From Clytia hemisphaerica (lineage: Eukaryota; Cnidaria; Hydrozoa; Leptothecata; Clytiidae), in assembly GCA_902728285.1 (NCBI GenBank), contig CACVBU010001144.1:310001-374000 (forward strand): a stretch of DNA of 64,000 nt. The letters are read 5' to 3'. The notes beneath the pieces are model-generated. The model did not search any database. It saw only the letters and a list, made by a program, of their open reading frames with translations, and was not told where the DNA came from. Of this stretch, positions 10,172 through 21,935 are shown in pieces (the first letter of the stretch is position 1; each line of letters begins with the position of its first letter). The position numbers and the translations under genes are program-made.

Positions 10172-11575
10172 CTAATTAGGAAAAAGTTTTTTACTATTTT
10201 TCCTAACTTTCCTCTAATTAGAAAACGCTTTCCAAATTAGGGAAGAAAGGTTTCCTAATTAGGAAAGTGAAACTATTTTCATTAATTTTGCAAAAAATAC
10301 AAAAAGTCGCATGTCCATCCCGCCTGCTATCAGTGAAAGTTATCGTGACATGTTATGACAGAAAGTATGATTGATAAACTTGGTGGAGTTATCTAAACAA
10401 ATTTGTTGTCAAATAGATTTAACAGTAAGTGAAAATACAGGCCAGATATCAACCAGTCCCATGTTTTGACCAATCGTCCCAATTTAGAGCAGTTGATGGT
10501 AGATACTAACCTCCTCCAGAGGATTTGTAAGTTTCAAACTGTATTTCAAGCTTGAGATATGGCTTTTGAAAAAACACTAATTCCTGATAAGACCCTTTCT
10601 ACATAATACGGAAACAAATATATCCAGGGCTTTAATGCTTTGAAATTTCCTAACTAGGAAAGTTATTCTTCAGGCAGTATAGACTTAAACTCGTATATCA
10701 AGATTACGGGATTTCGAATACGGGCCGATTTTACTTTCGTTTAGAGTGGTTTCATTTTCAATTTCAAGCCAACATCTTAGCAACAGGGTGCTCGCCCATA
10801 GTTACAGGGGTTTGTGCAAAAAACTAAACATAGAAAATTTTCCAATCCCCCATTTCGATTAAAGCAATGAAAAATGAAACTTTTCTATGTTTTACTTTTT
10901 TGCACCTATTCTTCAAAATGAAAATATTTAAGATTTTAAGTTCTTCATTTGTTCAATGATTTTTTACGGCACTTTGTTGACAATCTAACTCTCACATCAA
11001 ATTCCCGCTTTCTTCAGTAAATTGAAGATGAGACAAAACCTAAGCCACAGATCGCAGATTGAAACAAATATATGAAGGGTGGGATTTTACAGTCGCCCGT
11101 CGTGCAAGGTGCAAGGCACTGAGAGGCCACAGGTGCCAAAAAGAAGGGCCATTTGAAATGTGGCAACCTCATTGGTGGAAATTTGATAAAGAGCTGCGAA
11201 GGAGCACTGGGAAGCAATCATAGAAGAGACCACTTTCGTTTTTGTTGCAGATTTCTATAAAAACTTTTCTCAGGGATTACTTGTCAATGTACATGTACAC
11301 ATTAGTTGTGTCAACTTGTCAGCATTGTATTGTTGTAAAGGAAAAGATAAAAGAGGTAAGACTAGCCTAGTTTCTAATCCTGATATAGGAGTTTAAGTTT
11401 AGACTGTCAGGGCTATATATCTCAACGCTCCGCCCATTAGATTTCATATTTTTTGCACATAGATCAATGTTGACTTACTAAAACTAATGGTCATGGTTAG
11501 AACTTGCGATTATTTTTTTAAGCACTTTCCTACTTAGGAAAGTTCGGAAAAATAGTAAAAAACTTTCCTGACTGG
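10172..11575. repeat. Inverted repeat pair rich in AATTAGGAAA
   Basis: The segment at 10174-10216 (TTAGGAAAAAGTTTTTTACT and onward) recurs inverted at 11526-11575, and several CCTAATTAGG palindromes cluster at the left end. With the TAA-insertion removed, the left end would continue from about 7986 (CAGTCAGGA), which also matches the right end (TCCTGACTG). This is probably the oldest transposon layer of the nest. Its central kilobase has no recognisable gene. Confidence 0.45.
10456..10503. repeat. Dispersed repeat block, shared with 12975-13021
   Basis: GTCCCATGTT, a variable middle, then AGAGCAGTTGATGGTAG recur as a similar 47-base block at 12975-13021. This may be the remnant of one older dispersed repeat family. 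Confidence 0.45.
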
Positions 11576-13380
11576 TGTGAAAACTAACTACACACACGCA
11601 TATTTTTAAAAAATCACTCGACCCAGTGTGATGCTTTCAAACATAATGTGACAAATTCTATTTCATTAATGGCATCATCCTCAAAGACTATAAGTATTAA
11701 TAAGTATTTTATTTGACCAAAGTCCATCTTCTGGGGACAAATATTTTTTTGTAACCATGTTTTAACGATTTTTTAGAATGTGTTAAAAATCCCTTGCTCC
11801 AGAAGCACCGGAAGAGCTCCAAAACTTTCCGGAGAGGAAAATAGTGTATTTTTAGCTGCTCAGGAAAACTCCAGAAGTTTCTGGAGTGCCTGGAGGGTCC
11901 TTTTAATCTCTTTGACAACAAGTTTGTTTTGATACTTATAAACCAAATTTATCAATCAAACTTTCACCATCCCATCATAATCACAACCAAATGTATTTTT
12001 AAAGCATTTTAAAAGTACGCAATTTGAAGAAGTAATTAACAATTTAATCACACTCACGCTGCCCGCATCTTGACATTTTTTGTGTGGTTTTCTAGAAACT
12101 TTTTTCCAGCGTGCGTGATTGATTGACATTTCAAAATTACTGAACTGAGTGTCAATAACAGATCTCACAATTTTCCGCAGGAAGAACAGACTTTTTTATA
12201 TCTGTGTTTGGACGCTTGCATTAATGCGCGCGATCGTATTTACGCGTTTCTCGTTGCAAAGATTTGTTCCTTTTTTGAGGTGTGAAAGCCTACCTGGTGA
12301 GAGTAGCGTATTTACATTCATAGTTCGTTCCCCCCTTTCTTAAAGGGACATAACAGTACTTGCGAAATTTGTAAACAAACTGTATGCAGCGGATACAAGA
12401 TCAAAACAAATGTCACATGTCAAAATAAAAAATCAAACCAAATATGGCTAACTTTGATTGTTCAAATTGTTTTACAAGTTTGTTTTGGACACGTGATTTT
12501 AATTGTTCTCTTGAATGACACGTGGTTCGCACAATATTTACATTTTACTACTTTAATGGGGGGATGACACCTTTTGACACAAGTTGAAGAAGGGGGGGGG
12601 GGTGGTCAGAAATTTTCATGAAAAAGGGGGGGGGTGGCAAGGAAGGGGTATAGTTTAAGAAGGGGAGGCTTATATATATCAATACTTTTCTTTTTCTAAA
12701 ATGACAGATATTACATATCTTCACTATATATATATTGTAGATTATTCTCAAGCACAGATTACAAAATTTGGTCTTCATTAAAGGAAGTTTTCTGTTTGAG
12801 TAGTCTGAGTCAAAAAAAAGGAAGAAGTTTATTATTTCGCTTTCTCTCTAAGATATTTCATATATTTGTTAGCTCTTTTTGTCCAAAATCCTTGACATTA
12901 TTTGCTATCTATGATTCACGGTTATGTTAAAATAAATGACTTTGGAGGTTCGGTGAAATGGTGGCTGAATGGCTGTCCCATGTTCTGTCAGATAGTCCCA
13001 AGTTAGAGCAGTTGACGGTAGCCTGGAGATCCATGCATGCTATGATTTCTTATTTTATTATACTTATTAGACCAGTGTCCAAGATTCAGAAAAGGTCTTA
13101 AAAATGTTTTTATAGGGCCCCTTAGATCAGGGTAAATCTTTGATATTATGAGGTTAATATCACAGATTTACCCTGATTGACAAAAAAAATTTGCCCTTTG
13201 AATCTCCTGCAGTTTTCGAGTGAATCAATTTTTAGTTTACTTTACTAACGGTTTTTTCAAAGTCTGAAAATCAAATATCTGAGGCTACCAACGGATTCAG
13301 CATGAAAAGTAGATAAAGAAAATGGGGTTGATTGTTAAGTTTCTACCACCTGGTGAGATATTTAATTTTCAAGTTGGGTG
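11576..13380. other. Intergenic, low-complexity stretches
   Basis: It contains G-runs near 12590-12650, and a 53-base hairpin at 13125-13177 with 23-base arms (ATCAGGGTAAATCT...) differing at one base. No gene is recognised; the short frames lack splice context. Confidence 0.4.
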
Positions 13381-13389
13381 AATATGCTG

Positions 13390-14030
13390 AAAAACTGCTG
13401 ACGAAATTGACAATCGAATCAGTTGAACCAGATCTGACCAGTTGAACCAAATTGAACCTAATCGACCGATTGAAATTTGATTGTGGAACACGATTGAATC
13501 TCAATCGAATGTTCCTGCAATTTCCAGTTCCATTGATATTGCATTCGATTCTGATTCGATTGTGTTCGAGTTTGTTACATTGTGTTTAAATGTGTTCGAA
13601 TATTTTTAATATGGCTTACAATTTCCTTTTCTGGCATCCGATGTAACAATTCTCTGCTAACACGCTAACGCTCTTATCAGGCAAATTGTCAACATCTGAA
13701 AGATTTGGATTAGGGAATTCTGTTTCCACATAACAGAGTTTACAGTTGAGTTCTGTAACCCAACCCTTGTCCCCAAAACAAAACACTTGGCCTTGACGAG
13801 AAACATTAAAGGGTGTCAAACACACTTTATTTCTTGTCTTACAATGGCAACCTCTTCTAGAGCAATTGAACGCAGTCGAACGATAATCAAATACAGTTGA
13901 ATGACAATCGAACCCAAAAATTACCCAGAATGATGTTTGATTGAGAATTTTAATCGTTCAACTGCATTTCATTTGATTCTATTGGTTTGATCGCCGATTC
14001 TGTTTGATTGAGAGTGTCTGAGTATGACAA
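13390..14030. mobile_element. Second repeat-armed element, diverged
   Basis: A core at about 13630-13745 aligns with the core of the 8195-9459 element: TCTGGCATCCGATGTA, then AACACGCTAA, then GTCAACATCTG, then GATTAGGGAATTC in the same order. As there, the core is flanked on both sides by many short CGATT, TCGAAT and AATCGA blocks. Clean termini were not found, so the boundaries are approximate. On the minus strand the core reads as a 69-codon open frame. Confidence 0.5.
13616..13825 (-). pseudogene. Coding-like relic in the repeat-armed core
   Basis: The minus strand holds an open frame whose residues ETEFPNPNLSDVDNLPD and ENCYIGCQ have counterparts in the core of the other element near 8650-8770: KFRNLNLPADVESFPD and, after a shift of frame, ENFYIGCQ. 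The second copy also has an in-frame stop. Shared spelling at the protein level suggests the core came from a coding exon. The family is not recognised. Confidence 0.3.
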
Positions 14031-16692
14031 CACCCCTTAATTAATCCTGACACCCTTCTTTAGAGTTGTCTTCAGGATGTTAGGAATCACTGATTTAAAA
14101 CTACATTTCTTGCACTTAAACGATAAAAGGCCTTCTTTTTCTGAATAAAAAGTTTCTAAAACAAGAATTTGCTTACAACTCAAATACATACAATTTTGGT
14201 GTTATAATCAATATTTTGCCCCATTTTTGCCTTGACTTACCCTTTTGTTTCTGTCAAATAAATGACCTACTATCTCATCCCCTCCCTGCCTCCCTTTTTG
14301 ACATGGCATTTAGAATTCAACTGATTTGGTAGGGTTGTAGACAAAAAGACAAATAAAACTGCTCGCTGAGAAAAGCTCATTGATTTGAATTTAGGCAAGC
14401 CTTTTTTACAGTTAGTATACTAAAAGTATCATTTTTCTGACTTGAAATTCATGGTACACCACCTTTCACAGCACCATTTGATTGACTTGAGATTAAAGTA
14501 CCGAAAAGATATTAATTGCAAAATCCAAAAATCAAATATGGCAGACCGCAGTACTAAACATTGTGATGTCTATTACCAATTGCTTGGCCCCTCTGTCTGG
14601 TCCATTAATCTTAAACCTTTTAATCTCAAGAGGATTTACCGTTACAGTGCAAAAACTTGAAGTTATTAGCTTCTTTGGCTTTCATCCTCTCACATTAATT
14701 ATTCTGTTTTATTTGCAATTTTTAACAAAATTTCAGATTGAATAGTTTGGTGCTTTTCTGTTTATCTTCTTGCATCTCTGTCAACCAAGATTTCTTTTGG
14801 TCATATGGTCGTACCATAACCCCCTATTTTAACATGCACACTTTCCAAAAACGTCCTCAAGTCCAATTTGCAAAAAGAGCTAATAAAAAGAAAGGATTTA
14901 CGATGTGAAAAGTATATTGTCTTTTGGTATGCGATGTATCATAGAGCATTTTTATAATTGGACAAAAAAAAAGGGCGATTAGTACTCTTCAATGTTTAAG
15001 ACATACAGATCGAGCATTTTGCTAAAGGAAAAAGGAAAAAAGATGGCAATATGAGGCCAAAAGTACCTTACAATATTGAATGAACTTTTTTTTCATTCAT
15101 GATGTTTTCCTTTTTTTAAGTAAGCTTTAATCTGTTGTCATAGAAATATTATCCTTTTGATACTGAGCTTTCTTAATTACATGTCGTTTTTAGGGATTAA
15201 AAGATACTTTTATCCTGTTGTTTGGCCGTCGGATTTTGTCTACAGCTATTTCTAGTTGACACACGACATTTTTATGTGATTAAACTTTCTGTGATAAAAT
15301 TAAGTATAGTTCCAAAGTCAGTGTTTGTGTTTTGTGTTTGGATTTTATGATTTCTTGTCAGATAGCTAGAAAATTTTCACAGCTTATGTTATGATAATGA
15401 TTCGATGAGCTTGTTAAATTTGTATAGAAACTTTCTGCTAACAGTATGATGAAATAACAGGACTTTGTACTTTTTGGACCAATGAGTTTTCCAAAGAGGG
15501 GGTATTTCCTTCCATGTTATGGTTTATTGAGCAAGTTACAAAAGCACATAAAAAGACGCAGGATTTCTATTACAAGGCCAGAAAAAGTCAACAAAATTAG
15601 ATATGATTTTTCTGTTAGGTTTTTAAATTATTTTGGCAAAGTCTAAAGTCGAATTTCAACTGTTAAATTGATTTTAAGATGATGGTAGATCGATATACAT
15701 GATACGTCCATCAATATTTCAAGTTACGTAATATCCTCTGTAGTCTAAGCCTAAGAGGCCCAGAAGCCTGGAATCGTTTATTTATAGTGCAGGCTCGGAT
15801 TCTTCATGTCAAAAAATATACCTGGGAATATTTTTGTCATATTATCTCCAAAATTGTATTACCAGTTCAGATTCTTTCACAATTTTATAACGATTTTTAG
15901 CATTAATTAGCTTCAATCAAAATGCTATTTTTTGACACGATATCAAGTTTCAAAGAATAACTTTGAGCAGCTTTCAGAGAAAGATTTTGATCTCTATATA
16001 CAGTGTGTATGTAGAAAAATATGGTTCTGAAGTAAGTAGGTGGTCGAGACTTTTTCAAGGGCTCTTCTCAGTTACTTTATTCAAGTTACTTAATTTATTA
16101 ATAAGAAATATAAAGCTCCTTGCTCTATTTCAGAAATATTCGTTTAGCTTTCAAAGTGATTTTCATACATTTTTTTCTCAATGAATAGTTGGTTGTTGAG
16201 CAAAAAGAAGATTTTAGCTTTAGATAAATTATGAACAGTTTCCTTAAAATTGAATATTATTGAAAGGATTTATTCACCCAAACTTGACTAATTTGGTCCC
16301 GATGATAAACAATGCTTATAAAGCAAAGCAATAAAAATGGCACGTTTTGAAAGGGTATCATTTTACTTGAGCCTGATTTAAAAACAGAGGTTTAATTGAT
16401 ATTTCAGAAGCGCACTTGTTTTTTCTCTCAACAAAATGCAAGAGGTATCAATTATTTGAAGTACAGTCAGGCTCTTTATTCTCTAATGTCAAGTCAACAC
16501 ATTTTGACTTGAACACTAGAGTGAAGTACCATGAGTGCGCGATAAATTTTAACCATTTTAAGAGTAAAAAATTTATGGATATTTAAAATGGTGGTGTTCG
16601 TCGGGGTTCGGTTACATGTTATTCAAAAGGAACATTATAAAAAGTCTATCAAAAAAGGAACTGTATTTAGCTATTTGTGGTCTATTCTGTAT
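14031..16692. other. Intergenic, nothing recognised
   Basis: AT-rich sequence with short chance frames. I see no exon with splice sites, no tandem array and no clear transposon end. Confidence 0.4.
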
Positions 16693-16987
16693 TGGGCTTT
16701 TCCAGTAATAGTTCGTGTCCCCCTGTTGAGGATATCGGATATCCAGGGGGTTAACGATCTTTGTTCAAAAATGGATATCCAGTGGGTTTAAATATCTACA
16801 AGGGAGCGAATATCCAGGGGGTAAAGTGTCTTTTCATGTAAAGAATACGATATCCAGGGGTAAGCATCTTTATAAGAGTGTATATCCAGGGGGTCTTTAC
16901 TAATGAAGTAGGATATCCAGGGGGTTCGATACTTCGAAAAATCAATATCCTCAACAGTGGGGTAAATCTTTTTTCTGGAAAAGCCCA
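16693..16987. mobile_element. MITE with internal TATCCAGGGGG repeats
   Basis: Outer inverted ends TGGGCTTTTCCAG and CTGGAAAAGCCCA enclose an inner pair (TGTTGAGGATAT and ATATCCTCAACA). Between them TATCCAGGGGG recurs six times in one orientation at intervals of about 30 to 45 bases, with variable spacers. The element at 61078-61301 has similar ends and similar internal G-runs. It lies just upstream of the zinc transporter gene; whether it affects that promoter is unknown. Confidence 0.65.
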
Positions 16988-17199
16988 TTGTTGATCCTAC
17001 ACTTTAATTTAAATTTGTCATTGTTTTTTATAGGATTTAGAAAAAAAATTATAGTTGACAATAAATAAATTTGGTGTACAGTTTTATGAAAACACTGGCA
17101 TACAAAAGATTGAAGAGAGACCTAGATCCTACGTTTTTATTGGTTGAAATGTGGAAATTGAGTTGAATCAACATAAAGATAGAAGCGAAACCCTTTGAA

Positions 17200-20100
17200 A
17201 TGTTTGGAGTTAAAAGTCGTGAGCAATTCACGTTAAAATGGCAACTCAAATTCATTGCTATGATTTGTTTTACTGGTTTGCTATTTTTAATGAAAATAAC
17301 CGTTGGCCAGGTTACAAAATCTATGGCTTTAGTTGCTGATAGTTTTCACATGATTACCGATTTCGCTGCTCTTACTATTGGTTATATTGCATTAAAATGT
17401 GCGAATTCAAAGACTGGCACAAGTCAAGTGCTTTTAAGTCGTTTTACGTTTGGTTGGGTCCGAGCTGAGGTCCTTGGTGGTCTTATCAATACAGTTTTTT
17501 TACTAGCCCTTTGTTTTTCTGTTATGGTACATTCATTAAAACGGTTTATTACACCGGAACACATATCTAAACCGATTCCAGTTTTGATAGTTGGTGGTGT
17601 GAGTTTATTGGTGAATCTTTTGGGCTTAATGATGTTTCGTACCACCCGAGAGAATTGTTTGTCCATTTGTAGTAGTTGTTTTAAGAGCCATGATAAAACA
17701 CCTGAAGTTGAAGGCATCTCTTTGATGAATGGACAACAAACAGCTAAAGGTATATATTCTTCTTGATTCAAAATTCTAAGAACCAATCAATCAATGAGCC
17801 TTGGTAACTCTTTTTTTTTCGTGATTCCCAGCATTTTATAATAAGATCTTTTGAGTTTTGAGCATCGTGTTTTTATGGGGGAAACTGTTCTTACAAGAAG
17901 TGTATTACGGCCCAAGCTTTGATTTCTCTTCGTGAAAATATAGTATTTGTTGATCTCAGTTCGTAAAAGCGTATTTTTATAATTTTTTCATTTTCTTTAA
18001 TTGCCGAAATAGATTGTTCTAACGCGTTCTGTCAAATTCTCACATTTTAAACTTTTTCTGTTAAGGCCGGTCTCCACTTGCGCGCGCTGCGATCGCATTG
18101 GAAAAAAGGTTACGTCATAAAAATGTAGTGCGCGCTCGAAAAAAAAGTTGAACACATTTCAACTTTTTTAAACCGTTACGTCAAATTGCACCAATGGAAT
18201 TGTTTCATTTTTCTTTTGACCAATAGCGTGGAAGCTTTGCTCGAAAAAGTGCGATCGCAGAGCGCGCCAGTGGAGACGGGCATTTACACGTGTAACCACG
18301 GATGTTTCTTTTGACAACCACGAACTATCGCGTTTTATTGATTTCTAGTTTTTTCATTTTCATCTCTTACAGCACGTAAACGCACGTATTCACACTCACG
18401 TGGTCACGAAGTGTCATGGGAACACGAATACCAAACACCACATTCGCTAAACATACGCGGTGTATATCTACACATACTTGAACATTTTCTTATCTCCATC
18501 ATTGTTATTATGTCTGCTCTCCTTATGTTACACTACGAAGGAGAAACATGGATTGATTATGTAGATCCTGCTTTCACTCTCCTAGTGGTGGCTACCATTT
18601 TGTACTCCACCGTACCGCTTTTTCGTGAAACTTTGATCCTTTTCATGCAATCGGTACCGGCTAATATACAAGTAAAAGACATGGAAGAGAGACTGTTGAA
18701 ACACATACCGGAAATTTTGTCCGTTCATGAACTCCATGTGTGGCAACTTGGAGGTGATAAGGTTGTAGGTAAGTTTGACATATTTCAGCTGCCTCTTTGT
18801 GATACTTCCATCAACCCTTAGCTGCGCTTTCTGGTTTTAAGGGGACAGGTAGTGAATTTACAAAGAAATGACCTCTGAATTCTTTTTCTTTGAGAATGTT
18901 AATTCAACGACTTTACACATTTTGATGTCATTCCTCCCTGGTAAACTCGAGCCCAGTCTTCAAAGGTTGATAGAACGATTTATACGAATCGGTACATTTT
19001 GAGAACATTCTGAATTCTTTCAGTTTTTGAATTTCATTTTCATTTCTCTCCGTTATTCTTCATTTAGGGAATAGCTAGATTTTTCCTTATATTTTTAGCC
19101 TACAGAATAAAAAGCTTTTGAAGGCTTTGAGCTAAAAAATTTGTACCAAAACACAATACGGTTCTTTCGGAAAATGAGTGGCCCGATTGGTATCATATGT
19201 ATTTCTAGTATTTCAAATCAAATATTAAAGGTTTTGTTTTTAAATAAGAGTGATATCGTTTGCTTGCTCATCAATTTTAATTTACAAGCCTTTTCGCATT
19301 GGATTGACACGTATGTGAAGCAAGATTTGTCAGAAAGAGGAAAATGAAAATATTTTTTGCTTATGTCAGCCAGGGATATGTTATAGCGGAGCTGGATAAC
19401 GCAAATTTAAAAAAGCCTTGTTCTATGTCTGTCCCTGACATTAAAATTTGATATGAAATTTAACTTTTATAATTACAAACTCGTGAAATTTGGATTTCCT
19501 CTTAGCCAATGATTCTGCTGCTGCATTTATCGTTCACGATTAAAAACTTTTAATTATCAAGAGGGTCTGTAAAACATTGGTGAATGACAATTTTAAAAAA
19601 TGAAAAACATTGTTTTCGTAAAGTTATAAGAAGTTTCTTCTCTAAGATTATAAATAGTACTTTTTCATTTGAAATACCGCGCTACACCGCGGGTTGCCTC
19701 TTTCTAACTGATATTTTCAGATAGCAAGTCGGTATGTCTGATTATGGAAAAAATTTCAAGTCAATTGAAACAATATTTGTCAAAATATTTACATCCGAAA
19801 TTTTTAAAGAGAAATCATGAAAGCTTCTCAAATTCATAACACACGCTGATAAAAATAGATTTCATTTACAAGGAAGCTTTTGGGGTATCTTCTACAAATA
19901 TTATTTTGATGAAAAGCGGGAACATCATAGCAAAATATGTGCAAACGTACTGCATGAATACTTTGTCTGCTACATTTTTCTTATAAAAACAGAACACTCA
20001 AGGGGACAGAGATGGATTTCTATTATGAACAGTTTACAATAGAAAAGACAAAGAAGCAATCCGCTAAGGAATTCTCGTCCTTCATCCAGCTCCGCTATAA

Positions 20101-20681
20101 CATATCCCTGTGTCAGCATAATATAACAAAAGGCATACACTGTTCTGATATGAAATATGTGCCTCATAACGGGAACACTTTAAAATCTCTACTATAATAA
20201 TACTTGGGAGGTTTTTATCTTCTCTTCGGTGAGTGCTAGATAATTTAATAGAGTTGACTAAAATATTATTTCGTACTTAAGAGTTTCATGGCGCCTCCGC
20301 CTCAGAGTGAATCTCTCAATAATAATGCAACACCTTTCTGTTTCAGCATCTGCACATCTCCTCTTCAAACGTCCTGAGGATTTCCGAAAAACTGTCAACT
20401 CCGTTAAATCGTTTTTCCGCCGTGAAGGAATCGCTTGTATGACGTTCCAGCCTGAATTTCTACCTGAAGAAGATGTTGATGGAGAACAGGCTGCTGACGC
20501 CATGGTGATGTTTAGCCCGGACCGATGTTACTTCAAATGTGCAAAGAAAGATTGTCAGACATTGACATGCTGTGATGTTTCAGATGATAAAGATAGCATC
20601 ACCAATACTGATTCTTCTCCTTCAAGTTCAGAATGTACTTTTTCACCAGATAGAACTTCATTGACATTACTTATGTCTTAA
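17200..20681 (+). CDS. SLC30A1-like: Zinc transporter, SLC30 family (ZnT-1/ZnT-10 type)
   Basis: Three exons, 17200-17749, 18373-18768 and 20347-20681, with phase-1 GT-AG introns, join into 426 codons plus stop. An in-frame stop at 17164 supports the start. The product is a cation diffusion facilitator that moves Zn2+ out of the cytosol in exchange for protons. Exon 1 gives membrane helices 1-4, with the helix-2 metal site H50 and D54 (SFHMITD) and the family block RFTFGWVRAEVLGG. Exon 2 gives a short, modestly His-bearing loop (about 160-208, shorter than in human ZnT-1), helices 5-6 and the start of the cytosolic domain (HELHVWQL at 302-309). Exon 3 completes that domain (GIACMTFQPEF) and adds a Cys-rich tail like that of ZnT-1. 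The helix-5 site is altered (H217, then H221 in place of Asp). ZnT-1 versus ZnT-10 is not settled. Confidence 0.92.
18066..18281. mobile_element. MITE in intron 1 of the zinc transporter gene
   Basis: Inverted ends GCCGGTCTCCACTTGCGCGC and the complement of AGTGGAGACGGGC, with TGCGATCGCA just inside both, bound 216 bases. The ends are GC-rich against an AT-rich middle. It sits about 90 bases before the exon 2 acceptor. Target duplication and superfamily are not resolved. Confidence 0.6.
18769..20346 (+). other. Intron 2 of the zinc transporter gene
   Basis: A 1.58 kb intron with GTAAGT donor and TTTCAG acceptor. I see no repeat element inside. A direct join of GGDKVV to ASAHLLFKRPEDF gives the expected CTD order, so no extra exon is needed. 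Confidence 0.6.
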
Positions 20682-20976
20682 ATAGACTTCTAGATAACAA
20701 CGTTGGAATGACTGCTGTAATTGAAACAATGTAGTTGCTATGGGGGGAAGTTCAAGTCTTTTTGTTGGAATACAGTCGAAACACATAGTGTTGCATCCGT
20801 TCCATCAGTAGATTAGAATTCTTACCTTATTTTCCAGAATGTGACGAAAAGATTTCCAAGATATAAGAGATAAGGGAGTGTTATCAATATTTTGCTCAAA
20901 GATTGTTAAAGCACCAAAGCCTGGAGTTTAAAGTATCGAGATATCGACGTGTGTTATTGCTTAAAAAGTGATTTCC

Positions 20977-20982
20977 AATAAA
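20977..20982 (+). promoter_or_regulatory. Polyadenylation signal of the zinc transporter gene
   Basis: The first canonical AATAAA downstream, 296 bases past the stop codon. This gives a plausible short 3' UTR. Confidence 0.6.
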
Positions 20983-21935
20983 ATCACATAAATTTATATT
21001 CTTCTATATTTTAATATATAAAATCCAGTTAAAATGGATCGGTTTCTCACTGTGTGTAGTTTTGATATCGTGAAGAACACCTGATTTACTCAAAAAAACT
21101 TACAGATTATCAAATAAACTCTACACCAAACTCACAACCAGGGGGTCATGCAGTTACTATGTAAAAACACTTTACTGGTGGAACAAATTACTAAATTCAC
21201 TAGAAATATAAATTTGGGCCAAGTAATTGGGGAAAAAGGCTCGTAAAGGCTGGTGCATTCAAAATTTTAATTGAAAATTAGTTTTACCGTTAGTAACTGC
21301 AAAAGGTATTTATAGGGTGGTATAGAATTGTTAGCTCCAAAAAAGAACTTACTGCTTATAATGCCTTGTAGTAACTACATGACCCCCTGAAACTACGTCT
21401 TTTTAAAAGAGTATAGTCTACTTTGATTTACGTTATCGTGAAATTATAGAATTATATTTTTTACGAAAAATTTTTATACTGCATCGCAATAATTTACCTA
21501 GATCTTTGTAGTGACACAGCGAGTTTTAGTAGAGGTCAACTAAACTTTAATGGGAAAATTGACTCAAAGGGAGACTAGGGGAACTTTTTCTAAAAAAGCT
21601 AAAATATTTTTTGTAGATCATTTATTGAGCTCCTTGAAGTAGTTAATCTTTCAGTATATTATTTTATGATCATTACACTTTTTCAGACTTTTGAATGCCT
21701 TTTTCTTTCAAATGCTTGAAATTTAGCTGAAAATATCCTGAGGCTGACATCGTTTTTTAATTGTCTAGAAACACTTTTCTTTTTCCAATAAAAATTGTAT
21801 TAGAACAAGAATAAGAACAATTTAAGAACAATGCTAAGTCTTGAATTGCTAAAGTTTAAGCAAATATCAAAGGTCAAGCTAGTAAAAATAAGGCATTAAA
21901 CCTAAATAACATCAGTTAAATACCCTAAAATTAAG
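20983..21935. other. Intergenic, nothing recognised
   Basis: AT-rich sequence. Two GGGGGTCATG or CATGACCCCC-type blocks (21131 and 21371) stand in inverted orientation and may be ends of a small element, but the match is short. Confidence 0.35.

Noticed and set aside
13125-13177. microRNA precursor
   Set aside because: The stem is near-perfect and only 23 bases, the loop is seven bases, and no flanking stem extends it; a small transposon hairpin is more likely.
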